A stretch of 64,000 bases of DNA from Lineus longissimus (lineage: Eukaryota > Nemertea > Pilidiophora > Heteronemertea > Lineidae): the NCBI RefSeq assembly GCF_910592395.1, contig NC_088314.1, positions 5,642,001 to 5,706,000 of the forward strand. Reading direction: 5' to 3'. Below the pieces are notes generated by a model, which was not told the DNA's origin, did no database searches, and saw only the letters and a list, made by a program, of their open reading frames with translations. A program made the position numbers and the translations under genes. Below are positions 46,658-59,308 of the stretch, piece after piece; positions within the stretch are counted from its first letter, which is position 1, and each line of letters begins with the position of its first letter.

Positions 46658-48519
46658 AATCTTGTCCCTGTTGTCCGTACTGAATTTAGGCTTCTTCACC
46701 GGTGCACTGTAAAAAGTTGTAATAGGAAATTTTGTTTACGGTGTTAAGTTCTTCGCGAATAGAAAATTAGATCGACTGTAATCTAGATGAATTATTTCAA
46801 CATCTTCAACAGAAAACAACGCAAAAGTCCCATTTATGGTTTTGTGGTGCTTTAATAATTATCCTACAGGTGAAGAGTCGGTCACACATCATAGTTGTGT
46901 ATACCGTGCCATTCGACACTGCGAAAAGAGCCAATGCCTTCAAAATGATTACATCTATCATAATGCTCTCTTTACACTTCTATAAGGTCGGTGACAATAC
47001 CGCTTTTTCTTTTCTTGCCTTATTAGAAGGGGCGCCCTGCTAACTGAAACTCAAGAAATTTCATTTAGAAGTGTAAAGAGATTAGACTAAGTTACAATGC
47101 ATGGTACAACGTACTACAACACACGATTTGACTTCGACTCTGGGTAAGTTTCCACTGAACGCGGTTTTACTTGAATCGCACATGGCATGCGTTAGCGCAG
47201 ATTGGGTGTTTGGTTGCAGTGTTGTCGCAATCTCGTGCAGTGGAAACCAACCCTTACAGAATGTTTTTGCAGCTTGAACAATCACGAAGACAGCAAGACA
47301 TTTCAATATGTTTCTTGAATTGTACGAAGAATAGAAATATCTTTTGTGATCAAAATGCATCCATAGTTTTACCAGAATCGTCGGCCCTCAAAAATAAGGA
47401 ATTGTATGCAAGGATCATGCATGTGTTGCTTGCTTGGCAATGTGACCATTTAAAGAAATCAACAGGATATTGTCTAAAAACCAAGAGCTGTGTCAAGACT
47501 GTCAGTGGTCCTCTTCATTTTGAGACGATGGCATTCATGTAGTCCAGGATCAGTCAGAAGAAGTACCTCCAAGTATCAAGCTGCTGGTACCAAAAAAGGC
47601 GTGGCCATGGATGAGAAAAATGGGATTGGTTGGAAATGCGGAAAATATCGATCACACCACTGATTTTACGTGGAGTTAACACTTAATTACTTTCCAAATG
47701 ATGCTTGGCGCACAGGCTGCAATTTTCGTGTAGTAAAGTAGAGTGGTGAAATTATAACTTTGGTCGGATTTTAGAATCCAGCTTGAAGTACACCGTTATG
47801 CACGAAAAGGCTACAACTGTACTGGAGCAATAATTATACCACCTTGCCCATGCCGACTTATCGGCGGTGAATATCAGTCCTAAAGTATCCGCACAACCAC
47901 GGTTGATCAGCATGCACGTTGCCTTATACCAAGAATCTTGCTTATACATGTGTAGTTAAAAGCCTTCTTTCGATAGGGAACAGGGTTTATCACACATACT
48001 GACGTTTGTTTGAACAGGAAGTTTTCGAATTTGAATTTAAACTTTTATCTACAAATACTGATTCATAGATGACAGCTCGTTCCCAAATCTCCTGGCCACG
48101 CATCTGAGTTTGGCTGCTGACACAAGACAGGCGTGTCATTCAAAGTTATTGCTAATGACTATAATATTATCTCCGGAGTCCATTGGCAGATCGGTCGTCG
48201 TGACATCTGAAAAGATCAGTAGAATCGAATCAAATATCCGGTAGGAAGGTCTAGCCTATTATTCCGAACTTATTGGCTTTCCTGCATCCTGAACCACAGA
48301 CCAACACTCAACACTAACGACCGAGTTTGTGTAACGTGCACGAGGGGAGGAGGATACGACTGACATGGATTTTCGAGGCTGGCTTTCCCGTAACTCATGC
48401 AATATCCCGTCCCGAAAGCACAATGACGCACAGTAATGCATTGCCAATGCATTGTAGACAATGTGTAGACCCTGGAAGAGGTTCTTCGGGTATGAAATAT
48501 GTTTGTCGAAAACGTATAA
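46658..48519. other. Mostly non-coding region
   Basis: Apart from the weak frame at 47261-47542, no gene or repeat could be supported between the protease stop and the inverted-repeat element at 48520. Confidence 0.4.
47261..47542 (+). CDS. Weak candidate small cysteine-containing protein
   Basis: An ATG frame of 93 codons encodes a peptide with Cys pairs (CFLNC, later C-x6-C spacing) and basic stretches. The open frame extends upstream to about 47171 without an ATG and includes a hydrophobic patch, so this could instead be an exon joined to something further upstream. It shows no similarity I recognise and may be chance. Confidence 0.2.
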   Translation: MFLQLEQSRRQQDISICFLNCTKNRNIFCDQNASIVLPESSALKNKELYARIMHVLLAWQCDHLKKSTGYCLKTKSCVKTVSGPLHFETMAFM

Positions 48520-49410
48520 GGTAGAATGGGGTAACTCATTACCAGCTATTGCGGGCCTAGCACACTCTGTTTTGAATAGAGGGAGACTCCATCATTCCTA
48601 TTGTTTGAGATTGGAAAGGTGTGAATTAATCTGGCAATTAGCCTCCTGTGCATTGGTGCATACAAACACTAAAATGTTTGGTTTTTGCTGATTTAGGGTC
48701 AAATAAATCAGCCAAAAGTTTTGAAAGCTTCACAAATGATTGTTGCAAGGAAGTACTTAATGATAGTTTGCGAAATTTTGATTAATTCTAGGTGGAAAGT
48801 AATATTTTTCGCATATTTGTTGGGAAAAAAATTGAAAATCCTCCAATTTTCAACCCCCCTATGGACACTATGAATTTTTCTCCAATAAAGCTGAAATCTT
48901 GGGAATATAATCCTAAGAGTTATATCAACCACGTCTGAAGTCGGGAGTTTGTATCAAATGTATAGTTTCGGAGCTAGCGCAGCTAGAAAAGCCCCCAAAA
49001 CCCACTTTCTCAGGAATTTACACTACGGCTACGAGTGAAGCATTACAGATTTACCAAAATTTTCAACCTATAGATGGACACATCGAATTTCCATCCAAAT
49101 CACTCCAAATTTTGCCAGTAAATACCTAGACATATATAGAATTGTGTCAGAAGTCGGGAGTTGGGATTATTTTAACACCCCGCCCAAAAAGCCAACTTTA
49201 TTGATATTTCCTATGCATTTTCCATTAGGCTTGCCAGGACCAATTAAGCAGGTGCACTAATTGGCTTAATTGGCTAGGCCCGCAATAGCTGGTAATGCTG
49301 TAACCCCGGTTTAATTGTAGCCCCTGCCTATGATATTGATTGATATCCCCATGCATCAGACAATGCAGGGGCTATAAATAAACCGGGGCTAAAATCACAC
49401 CCATTCTACC
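48520..49410. mobile_element. 891-bp inverted-repeat element with nested hairpin
   Basis: Both ends carry GGTAGAATGGG (48520-48530, complement at 49400-49410). Just inside, a 25-bp block (48537-48561, starting CATTACCAGC) is repeated in exact inverted orientation at 49273-49297. At the right side an extra segment of about 100 bp forms its own hairpin (49304-49388). No transposase frame is present. It is probably a non-autonomous DNA transposon that has been invaded or extended at one end. I found no clear target duplication. Confidence 0.7.
49304..49388. repeat. Hairpin nested in the inverted-repeat element
   Basis: The 24-nt arms at 49304-49327 (CCCCGGTTTA...) and 49365-49388 (...TAAACCGGGG) pair with two mismatches around a 37-nt loop. 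Confidence 0.8.
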
Positions 49411-49911
49411 CTACATGCCAGTGTATGAGATTTTGAAATTTGAGCGAGGGCCAACGTCAAACCCTTTCAAATTTTCAAACCTATATGCGCAAAGAAATAT
49501 TTCCGAAACAAATATATCTTCTTTTTCCATGAGCACATTTGATTTACCGCCAAAGATTAAATTCTGCTATGGGAAAATTGTCTAATGCACTTATAGCCAA
49601 TGCAATACAATACATTACAGCCCAAAATGGCATTTCTGTAGTATAATTGAAAGGTCTCTGACCGATATCTTCTACGTGCACAAAACGCAAAATATCAGCA
49701 GTAATTGAAGTAAAAATTCACATCTTTGTCAACCATTTTGCAGCAGATGGCTCAGTTAAAGTACAATAGTATCATGCATACCTTCATCCTAAGATACACT
49801 TTTTTTATAATCCCACGTCATAGTTTGAAATATCGAGAGGCGGAGTGTATTGAAGATCACTGATTACTACGTCAGAATGGCATACCTTGTGTGGTTGGCA
49901 AGACAATCCCA
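49411..49911 (-). other. 3' flank of the vWA gene
   Basis: This is sequence downstream of the vWA stop codon on the minus strand, so the likely 3' UTR. A minus-strand AATAAA is at about 49198-49203, inside the neighbouring repeat element. No coding feature. Confidence 0.45.
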
Positions 49912-51265
49912 CTAATTGGCGGCGCATGTCTGACCAGCCAGCTCAGAGAGGTGACTCAACAGCAAGTTGTAGTCTTCAGCATATATCACGCTGTTTGGGC
50001 CGGCTAGGAGCTTCAGCTGCTCCTTATCCAGATTGTCTGATATACCAACTGGTAAGACTGTGGCATTATTACTGCCAATTTCCTCAAAGGCACTGTAAAT
50101 AAATCAATGGAAAGGTATATAGGTGACAACAAGACAGTGATCATGTAACATCGTCCATCCGAAGTTCTGCTGATTTATAATACCAGTTTGATGGTTGAAA
50201 AGCTGAAGGGCTCACTTTGTTAAGGCAATACATTAGTCCTAACTCCTATAGCTGTAGGAGAAATGTACGAGTATTGAGTTTTGGAATCCAGACAGTTTAG
50301 ATGCAAACATTTGGTGTTAGGTACGGCAGCTTGAATCAGCGTGCGGGCAGTGCTTAAAGCCCCGCCTTAATCTTTCTTTCAATAGTAAAGTCGGAGAGCT
50401 TTTAGCATTCAAGCAGACAAGATCGTTATCCGGCCATTCCTTCGAATCTTTCCTCGTGCTCTCAGGCACATTTGGAAGGGCAAAGAATATGTCATGCATG
50501 CTTAGCTTTGATGTTTTGACCAGGCGCTGTGATATTAAATCTTTTGTAGCGCCATAGATCGCAGAGATTCAAGTTGGAATCTCATGTTACTCCCCGCCCC
50601 CCCCCCCCTCCCCCTTCGAATATACGTGTACATGTATAAGTAAACAAACAACACACTGACCTATCGAAGAACTGGCCGCTTAGGACAAATTGATCTTTCG
50701 CCTTCCCGTCAGTGAGTATGATCAATATGACTTGTGCTCCGTCTCGCTTCTTTTCCATAAGTTCAGGAAGAGATGTCGCAATGGCATGGTAGAGATGGGT
50801 CGTCTGTCCTGGAGAGAACTGAGCTATGGCACGTATGGCATCAATGACTTCCTGCATGGTATTGTACTCGTCAAGTCCAAATTCTGTCTTGAGGTTAGTA
50901 TATTTGGCAAACACGACGACAGCGACCTAACAAAAGAGAACCAACGGACTATGAATTGTCTGCAAATGTAAATAAATTCAGTATATCTTATGGTGCTATA
51001 AACAGGCCACGACAGTTAATGCCTCAGAAATTTAAAGCGCATGATGATTTTTTGATCCCCGGAATTCTTAATCTATCCTAGGACTTTACAAACTTCTACA
51101 CCGCCACCAATTATATATGTGGACTTACCCTGATTCCATTGTCGCCGTATCCACCAATCCTTTCCATCAAAGCAATGATAAATTCTTTCATGGCATCAAA
51201 GTTTGCTTTCGAGATGCTGCCGGAAGAGTCGATCAAGAAGACAATATCTTGTTGACCGCAATTGG
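49912..51265 (-). CDS. vWA polyprotein, terminal module (M1) with stop codon
   Basis: Exons are 51129-51265, 50661-50926 and 49912-50092. The third exon keeps the end of the vWA fold (YAEDYNLLLSHLSELAGQTC). It then diverges from the other units, reading Ala-Ala-Asn and a TAG stop at 49912-49914 where they enter the Thr/Pro linker. It also has Thr for Lys in the NA(K)VL stretch and Gly for Ser near the end. This module therefore marks the C-terminus of the gene. Its vWA domain keeps the MIDAS pattern DSSGS, Thr and Asp. Confidence 0.9.
50592..50617. repeat. Poly-C tract recurring in each vWA unit
   Basis: It reads as G-runs on the coding strand, roughly 45-70 nt downstream of the exon 2 donor. 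Counterparts lie near 52478-52492, 54397-54417, 56276-56294, 58155-58172, 60080-60098, 62006-62024 and 63932-63950. Length and interruptions vary between units. Confidence 0.85.
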
Positions 51266-51750
51266 CTGAAAGACCCAAAAAGGTTATGATTACATGTGTT
51301 CATTTGGGGACGCATTTCTGCAATGTCCGGGTGGTGGGTGCTAACAACGCCTCATCGACTGTCATTCAATTGAATTCTGTTTTGAAATATCTGAACTAAT
51401 CTCTGGTGGTGATTGGTGATGATGTCGGAGCCCAAAGAATTATCACAGTCATGGTAAATGTTGGTGTATACTCCAATGCATGCCATGACCAGTGATAATG
51501 CTTGCATGTTATTACATGACTTGATGTCAACACAGGACCTCCTCTGAGCTTTTATCTGAACGGAACCTTTCGACGTCACTTATCAAGAGAAACGACATCA
51601 CTCACTCAATTCCTATAATGACATGAATGACTGTGACATGTCACAAGGTGTATGTTGTAGGAAACCTTGAACTTAGCCTCGAGTCTGACAACAATTGACT
51701 CCTTTATTTCAAGGTTTTCCCTGAGAGAACTAAGTCTCTTTCACACCTAC

Positions 51751-53141
51751 ATGGTGGAGATGTAGTAGGAGACGTCGTTGTTACGGTAGTCGTCTGTGGC
51801 GGTGTTGTAGATGTAGTAGGAGACGTAGATGTCGTTGTCTGTGTTGGAGGACAAGTCTGACTAGCCAGTTCAGAGAGGTGACTCAACAGCAAGTTGTAGT
51901 CTTCAGCATATATCACGCTGTTTGGGCCGGCTAGGAGCTTCAGCTGCTCCTTATCCAGATTGTCTGATATACCAACTGGTAAGACTTTGGCATTATTACT
52001 GCCAATTTCCTCAAAGGCACTGTAAATAAATCAATGGAAAGGTATATAGGTGACAACAAGACAGTGATCATGTAACATCGTCCATCCGAAGTTCTGCTGA
52101 TTTATAATACCAGTTTGATGGTTGAAAAGCTGAAGGGCTCACTTTGTTAAGGCAATACATTAGTCCTAACTCCTATAGCTGTAGGAGAAATGTACGAGTA
52201 TTGAGTTTTGGAATCCAGACAGTTTAGATGCAATAATTTGGTGTTAGGTACGGCAGCTTGAATCAGCGTGCGGGCAGTGCTTAAAGCCCCGCCTTAATCT
52301 TTCTTTCAATAGTAAAGTCGGAGAGCTTTTAGCATTCAAGCAGACAAGATCGTTATCCGGCCATTAAATATGTCATGCATGCTTAGCTTTGATGTTTTGA
52401 CCAGGCGCTGTGATATTAAATCTTTTGTAGCGCCATAGATCGCAGAGATTCAAGTTGGAATCTCATGTTACTCCCCGCCCCCCCCCCCCCTTCGAATTTA
52501 CGTGTACATGTATAAGTAAACAAACAACACACTGACCTATCGAAGAACTGGCCGCTTAGGACAAATTGATCTTTCGCCTTCCCGTCAGTGAGTATGATCA
52601 ATATGACTTGTGCTCCGTCTCGCTTCTTTTCCATAAGTTCAGGAAGAGATGTCGCAATGGCATGGTAGAGATGGGTCGTCTGTCCTGGAGAGAACTGAGC
52701 TATGGCACGTATGGCATCAATGACTTCCTGCATGGTATTGTACTCGTCAAGTCCAAATTCTGTCTTGAGGTTAGTATATTTGGCAAACACGACGACAGCG
52801 ACCTAACAAAAGAGAACCAACGGACTATGAATTGTCTGCAAATGTAAATAAATTCAGTATATCTTATGGTGCTATAAACAGGCCACGACAGTTAATGCCT
52901 CAGAAATTTAAAGCGCATGATGATTTTTTGATCCCCGGAATTCTTAATCTATCCTAGGACTTTACAAACTTCTACACCGCCACCAATTATATATGTGGAC
53001 TTACCCTGATTCCATTGTCGCCGTATCCACCAATCCTTTCCATCAAAGCAATGATAAATTCTTTCATGGCATCAAAGTTTGCTTTCGAGATGCTGCCGGA
53101 AGAGTCGATCAAGAAGACAATATCTTGTTGACCGCAATTGG
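51751..53141 (-). CDS. vWA polyprotein, module M2
   Basis: Exons are 53005-53141 (137 bp), 52537-52802 (266 bp) and 51751-52019 (269 bp), together exactly 224 codons, with phases that let modules join head to tail in frame. The vWA domain runs from about residue 5 to 185. MIDAS residues are DSSGS (13-17), Thr88/89 and Asp119 in LTDGK. Cys3 and Cys191 bracket the domain and could form a disulfide. Residues 192-224 are about half Thr with Pro and Ser, a mucin-like O-glycosylation candidate. vWA-repeat proteins such as matrilins, collagen VI-type chains and some adhesive matrix proteins act outside the cell; this one is probably the same. The signal peptide lies beyond the window. This copy lacks the 48-bp intron segment. 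Confidence 0.93.
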
Positions 53142-53626
53142 CTGAAAGACCCAAAAAGGTTATGATTACATGTGTTCATTTGGGGACGCATTTCTGCAAT
53201 GTCCGGGTGGTGGGTGCTAACAACGCCTCATCGACTGTCATTCAATTGAATTCTGTTTTGAAATATCTGAACTAATCTCTGGTGGTGATTGGTGATGATG
53301 TCGGAGCCCAAAGAATTATCACAGTCATGGTAAATGTTGGTGTATACTCCAATGCATGCCATGACCAGTGATAATGCTTGCATGTTATTACATGACTTGA
53401 TGTCAACACAGGACCTCCTCTGAGCTTTTATCTGAACGGAACCTTTCGACGTCACTTATCAAGAGAAACGACATCACTCACTCAATTCCTATAATGACAT
53501 GAATGACTGTGACATGTCACAAGGTGTATGTTGTAGGAAACCTTGAACTTAGCCTCGAGTCTGACAACAATTGACTCCTTTATTTCAAGGTTTTCCCTGA
53601 GAGAACTAAGTCTCTTTCACACCTAC

Positions 53627-55067
53627 ATGGTGGAGATGTAGTAGGAGACGTCGTTGTTACAGTAGTCGTCTGTGGCGGTGTTGTAGATGTAGTAGGAGAC
53701 GTAGATGTCGTTGTCTGTGTTGGAGGACAAGTCTGACTAGCCAGTTCAGAGAGGTGACTCAACAGCAAGTTGTAGTCTTCAGCATATATCACGCTGTTTG
53801 GGCCGGCTAGGAGCTTCAGCTGCTCCTTATCCAGATTGTCTGATATACCAACTGGTAAGACTTTGGCATTATTACTGCCAATTTCCTCAAAGGCACTGTA
53901 AATAAATCAATGGAAAGGTATATAGGTGACAACAAGACAGTGATCATGTAACATCATCCATCCGAAGTTCTGCTGATTTATAATACCAGTTTGATGGTTG
54001 AAAAGCTGAAGGGCTCACTTTGTTAAGGCAATACATTAGTCCTAACTCCTATAGCTGTAGGAGAAATGTACGAGTATTGAGTTTTGGAATCCAGACAGTT
54101 TAGATGCAAACATTTGGTGTTAGGTACGGCAGCTTGAATCAGCGTGCGGGCAGTGCTTAAAGCCCCGCCTTAATCTTTCTTTCAATAGTAAAGTCGGAGA
54201 GCTTTTAGCATTCAAGCAGACAAGATCGTTATCCGGCCATTCCTTCGAATCTTTCCTCGTGCTCTCAGGCACATTTGGAAGGGCAAAGAATATGTCATGC
54301 ATGCTTAGCTTTGATGTTTTGACCAGGCGCTGTGATATTAAATCTTTTGTAGCGCCATAGATCGCAGAGATTCAAGTTGGAATCTCATGTTACTCCCCGC
54401 CCCCCCCCCCTCCCCCTTCGAATATACGTGTACATGTATAAGTAAACAAACAACACACTGACCTATCGAAGAACTGGCCGCTTAGGACAAATTGATCTTT
54501 CGCCTTCCCGTCAGTGAGTATGATCAATATGACTTGTGCTCCGTCTCGCTTCTTTTCCATAAGTTCAGGAAGAGATGTCGCAATGGCATGGTAGAGATGG
54601 GTCGTCTGTCCTGGAGAGAACTGAGCTATGGCACGTATGGCATCAATGACTTCCTGCATGGTATTGTACTCGTCAAGTCCAAATTCTGTCTTGAGGTTAG
54701 TATATTTGGCAAACACGACGACAGCGACCTAACAAAAGAGAACCAACGGACTATGAATTGTCTGCAAATGTAAATAAATTCAGTATATCTTATGGTGCTA
54801 TAAACAGGCCACGACAGTTAATGCCTCAGAAATTTAAAGCGCATGATGATTTTTTGATCCCCGGAATTCTTAATCTATCCTAGGACTTTACAAACTTCTA
54901 CACCGCCACCAATTATATATGTGGACTTACCCTGATTCCATTGTCGCCGTATCCACCAATCCTTTCCATCAAAGCAATGATAAATTCTTTCATGGCATCA
55001 AAGTTTGCTTTCGAGATGCTGCCGGAAGAGTCGATCAAGAAGACAATATCTTGTTGACCGCAATTGG
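53627..55067 (-). CDS. vWA polyprotein, module M3
   Basis: Exons are 54931-55067, 54463-54728 and 53627-53895, with the same protein sequence as M2. It contains the 48-bp intron segment and the TCCCCC-type poly-C tract. The linker exon has the GTTACAG variant, a synonymous change. Confidence 0.93.
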
Positions 55068-55552
55068 CTGAAAGACCCAAAAAGGTTATGATTACATGTG
55101 TTCATTTGGGGACGCATTTCTGCAATGTCCGGGTGGTGGGTGCTAACAACGCCTCATCGACTGTCATTCAATTGAATTCTGTTTTGAAATATCTGAACTA
55201 ATCTCTGGTGGTGATTGGTGATGATGTCGGAGCCCAAAGAATTATCACAGTCATGGTAAATGTTGGTGTATACTCCAATGCATGCCATGACCAGTGATAA
55301 TGCTTGCATGTTATTACATGACTTGATGTCAACACAGGACCTCCTCTGAGCTTTTATCTGAACGGAACCTTTCGACGTCACTTATCAAGAGAAACGACAT
55401 CACTCACTCAATTCCTATAATGACATGAATGACTGTGACATGTCACAAGGTGTATGTTGTAGGAAACCTTGAACTTAGCCTCGAGTCTGACAACAATTGA
55501 CTCCTTTATTTCAAGGTTTTCCCTGAGAGAACTAAGTCTCTTTCACACCTAC

Positions 55553-56945
55553 ATGGTGGAGATGTAGTAGGAGACGTCGTTGTTACGGTAGTCGTCTGTG
55601 GCGGTGTTGTAGATGTAGTAGGAGACGTAGATGTCGTTGTCTGTGTTGGAGGACAAGTCTGACTAGCCAGTTCAGAGAGGTGACTCAACAGCAAGTTGTA
55701 GTCTTCAGCATATATCACGCTGTTTGGGCCGGCTAGGAGCTTCAGCTGCTCCTTATCCAGATTGTCTGATATACCAACTGGTAAGACTTTGGCATTATTA
55801 CTGCCAATTTCCTCAAAGGCACTGTAAATAAATCAATGGAAAGGTATATAGGTGACAACAAGACAGTGATCATGTAACATCGTCCATCCGAAGTTCTGCT
55901 GATTTATAATACCAGTTTGATGGTTGAAAAGCTGAAGGGCTCACTTTGTTAAGGCAATACATTAGTCCTAACTCCTATAGCTGTAGGAGAAATGTACGAG
56001 TATTGAGTTTTGGAATCCAGACAGTTTAGATGCAATAATTTGGTGTTAGGTACGGCAGCTTGAATCAGCGTGCGGGCAGTGCTTAAAGCCCCGCCTTAAT
56101 CTTTCTTTCAATAGTAAAGTCGGAGAGCTTTTAGCATTCAAGCAGACAAGATCGTTATCCGGCCATTAAATATGTCATGCATGCTTAGCTTTGATGTTTT
56201 GACCAGGCGCTGTGATATTAAATCTTTTGTAGCGCCATAGATCGCAGAGATTCAAGTTGGAATCTCATGTTACTCCCCCCCCCCCCCCCCCCCCTTCGAA
56301 TTTACGTGTACATGTATAAGTAAACAAACAACACACTGACCTATCGAAGAACTGGCCGCTTAGGACAAATTGATCTTTCGCCTTCCCGTCAGTGAGTATG
56401 ATCAATATGACTTGTGCTCCGTCTCGCTTCTTTTCCATAAGTTCAGGAAGAGATGTCGCAATGGCATGGTAGAGATGGGTCGTCTGTCCTGGAGAGAACT
56501 GAGCTATGGCACGTATGGCATCAATGACTTCCTGCATGGTATTGTACTCGTCAAGTCCAAATTCTGTCTTCAGGTTAGTATATTTGGCAAACACGACGAC
56601 AGCGACCTAACAAAAGAGAACCAACGGACTATGAATTGTCTGCAAATGTAAATAAATTCAGTATATCTTATGGTGCTATAAACAGGCCACGACAGTTAAT
56701 GCCTCAGAAATTTAAAGCGCATGATGATTTTTTGATCCCCGGAATTCTTAATCTATCCTAGGACTTTACAAACTTCTACACCGCCACCAATTATATATGT
56801 GGACTTACCCTGATTCCATTGTCGCCGTATCCACCAATCCTTTCCATCAAAGCAATGATAAATTCTTTCATGGCATCAAAGTTTGCTTTCGAGATGCTGC
56901 CGGAAGAGTCGATCAAGAAGACAATATCTTGTTGACCGCAATTGG
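55553..56945 (-). CDS. vWA polyprotein, module M4
   Basis: Exons are 56809-56945, 56341-56606 and 55553-55821. It lacks the 48-bp intron segment, has the longest uninterrupted poly-C run seen, and carries a synonymous change in exon 2 (CTTCAGG near 56570) shared only with M5. Confidence 0.93.
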
Positions 56946-57430
56946 CTGAAAGACCCAAAAAGGTTATGATTACATGTGTTCATTTGGGGACGCATTTCTG
57001 CAATGTCCGGGTGGTGGGTGCTAACAACGCCTCATCGACTGTCATTCAATTGAATTCTGTTTTGAAATATCTGAACTAATCTCTGGTGGTGATTGGTGAT
57101 GATGTCGGAGCCCAAAGAATTATCACAGTCATGGTAAATGTTGGTGTATACTCCAATGCATGCCATGACCAGTGATAATGCTTGCATGTTATTACATGAC
57201 TTGATGTCAACACAGGACCTCCTCTGAGCTTTTATCTGAACGGAACCTTTCGACGTCACTTATCAAGAGAAACGACATCACTCACTCAATTCCTATAATG
57301 ACATGAATGACTGTGACATGTCACAAGGTGTATGTTGTAGGAAACCTTGAACTTAGCCTCGAGTCTGACAACAATTGACTCCTTTATTTCAAGGTTTTCC
57401 CTGAGAGAACTAAGTCTCTTTCACACCTAC

Positions 57431-58823
57431 ATGGTGGAGATGTAGTAGGAGACGTCGTTGTTACAGTAGTCGTCTGTGGCGGTGTTGTAGATGTAGTAGG
57501 AGACGTAGATGTCGTTGTCTGTGTTGGAGGACAAGTCTGACTAGCCAGTTCAGAGAGGTGACTCAACAGCAAGTTGTAGTCTTCAGCATATATCACGCTG
57601 TTTGGGCCGGCTAGGAGCTTCAGCTGCTCCTTATCCAGATTGTCTGATATACCAACTGGTAAGACTTTGGCATTATTACTGCCAATTTCCTCAAAGGCAC
57701 TGTAAATAAATCAATGGAAAGGTATATAGGTGACAACAAGACAGTGATCATGTAACATCGTCCATCCGAAGTTCTGCTGATTTATAATACCAGTTTGATG
57801 GTTGAAAAGCTGAAGGGCTCACTTTGTTCAGGCAATACATTAGTCCTAACTCCTATAGCTACAGGAGAAATGTACGAGTATTGAGTTTTGGAATCCAGAC
57901 AGTTTAGATGCAAACATTTGGTGTTAGGTACGGCAGCTTGAATCAGCGTGCGGGCAGTGCTTAAAGCCCCGCCTTAATCTTTCTTTCAATAGTAAAGTCG
58001 GAGAGCTTTTAGCATTCAAGCAGACAAGATCGTTATCCGGCCATTAAATATGTCATGCATGCTTAGCTTTGATGTTTTGACCAGGCGCTGTGATATTAAA
58101 TCTTTTGTAGCGCCATAGATCGCAGAGATTCAAGTTGGAATCTCATGTTACTCCCCGCCCCCCCCCCCCCCCTTCGAATTTACGTGTACATGTATAAGTA
58201 AACAAACAACACACTGACCTATCGAAGAACTGGCCGCTTAGGACAAATTGATCTTTCGCCTTCCCGTCAGTGAGTATGATCAATATGACTTGTGCTCCGT
58301 CTCGCTTCTTTTCCATAAGTTCAGGAAGAGATGTCGCAATGGCATGGTAGAGATGGGTCGTCTGTCCTGGAGAGAACTGAGCTATGGCACGTATGGCATC
58401 AATGACTTCCTGCATGGTATTGTACTCGTCAAGTCCAAATTCTGTCTTCAGGTTAGTATATTTGGCAAACACGACGACAGCGACCTAACAAAAGAGAACC
58501 AACGGACTATGTATTGTCTGCAAATGTAAATAAATTCAGTATATCTTATGGTGCTATAAACAGGCCACGACAGTTAATGCCTCAGAAATTTAAAGCGCAT
58601 GATGATTTTTTGATCCCCGGAATTCTTAATCTATCCTAGGACTTTACAAACTTCTACACCGCCACCAATTATATATGTGGACTTACCCTGATTCCATTGT
58701 CGCCGTATCCACCAATCCTTTCCATCAAAGCAATGATAAATTCTTTCATGGCATCAAAGTTTGCTTTCGAGATGCTGCCGGAAGAGTCGATCAAGAAGAC
58801 AATATCTTGTTGACCGCAATTGG
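57431..58823 (-). CDS. vWA polyprotein, module M5
   Basis: Exons are 58687-58823, 58219-58484 and 57431-57699. It lacks the 48-bp segment as in M2 and M4. It has the GCAAACATT intron form otherwise seen in long units, and an intron variant (GTTCAGGC and CTACAGG, about 57826-57863) shared only with M6. This is a clear mosaic. Confidence 0.93.
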
Positions 58824-59308
58824 CTGAAAGACCCAAAAAGGTTATGATTACATGTGTTCATTTGGGGACGCATTTCTGCAATGTCCGGGTGGTGGGTGCT
58901 AACAACGCCTCATCGACTGTCATTCAATTGAATTCTGTTTTGAAATATCTGAACTAATCTCTGGTGGTGATTGGTGATGATGTCGGAGCCCAAAGAATTA
59001 TCACAGTCATGGTAAATGTTGGTGTATACTCCAATGCATGCCATGACCAGTGATAATGCTTGCATGTTATTACATGACTTGATGTCAACACAGGACCTCC
59101 TCTGAGCTTTTATCTGAACGGAACCTTTCGACGTCACTTATCAAGAGAAACGACATCACTCACTCAATTCCTATAATGACATGAATGACTGTGACATGTC
59201 ACAAGGTGTATGTTGTAGGAAACCTTGAACTTAGCCTCGAGTCTGACAACAATTGACTCCTTTATTTCAAGGTTTTCCCTGAGAGAACTAAGTCTCTTTC
59301 ACACCTAC

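Noticed and set aside
47171-47260. Upstream extension of the small frame at 47261 as a signal peptide
   Set aside because: The apparent start is a TTG codon and no ATG precedes the hydrophobic patch.
50317-50499. 60-codon minus-strand frame present in some units (starting MHDIFFALP)
   Set aside because: It lies wholly inside the exon 2 to exon 3 intron and appears only where the 48-bp segment is present. No domain.
50690-50971. 93-codon plus-strand frame repeated in every 1.9-kb unit
   Set aside because: It is antisense to vWA exon 2 and repeats only because the exon does. The minus-strand reading gives a complete vWA core with splice sites.
51352-51579. 75-codon minus-strand frame repeated in all units
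   Set aside because: Intronic between exon 3 of one unit and exon 1 of the next; conserved only as part of the duplicated DNA.
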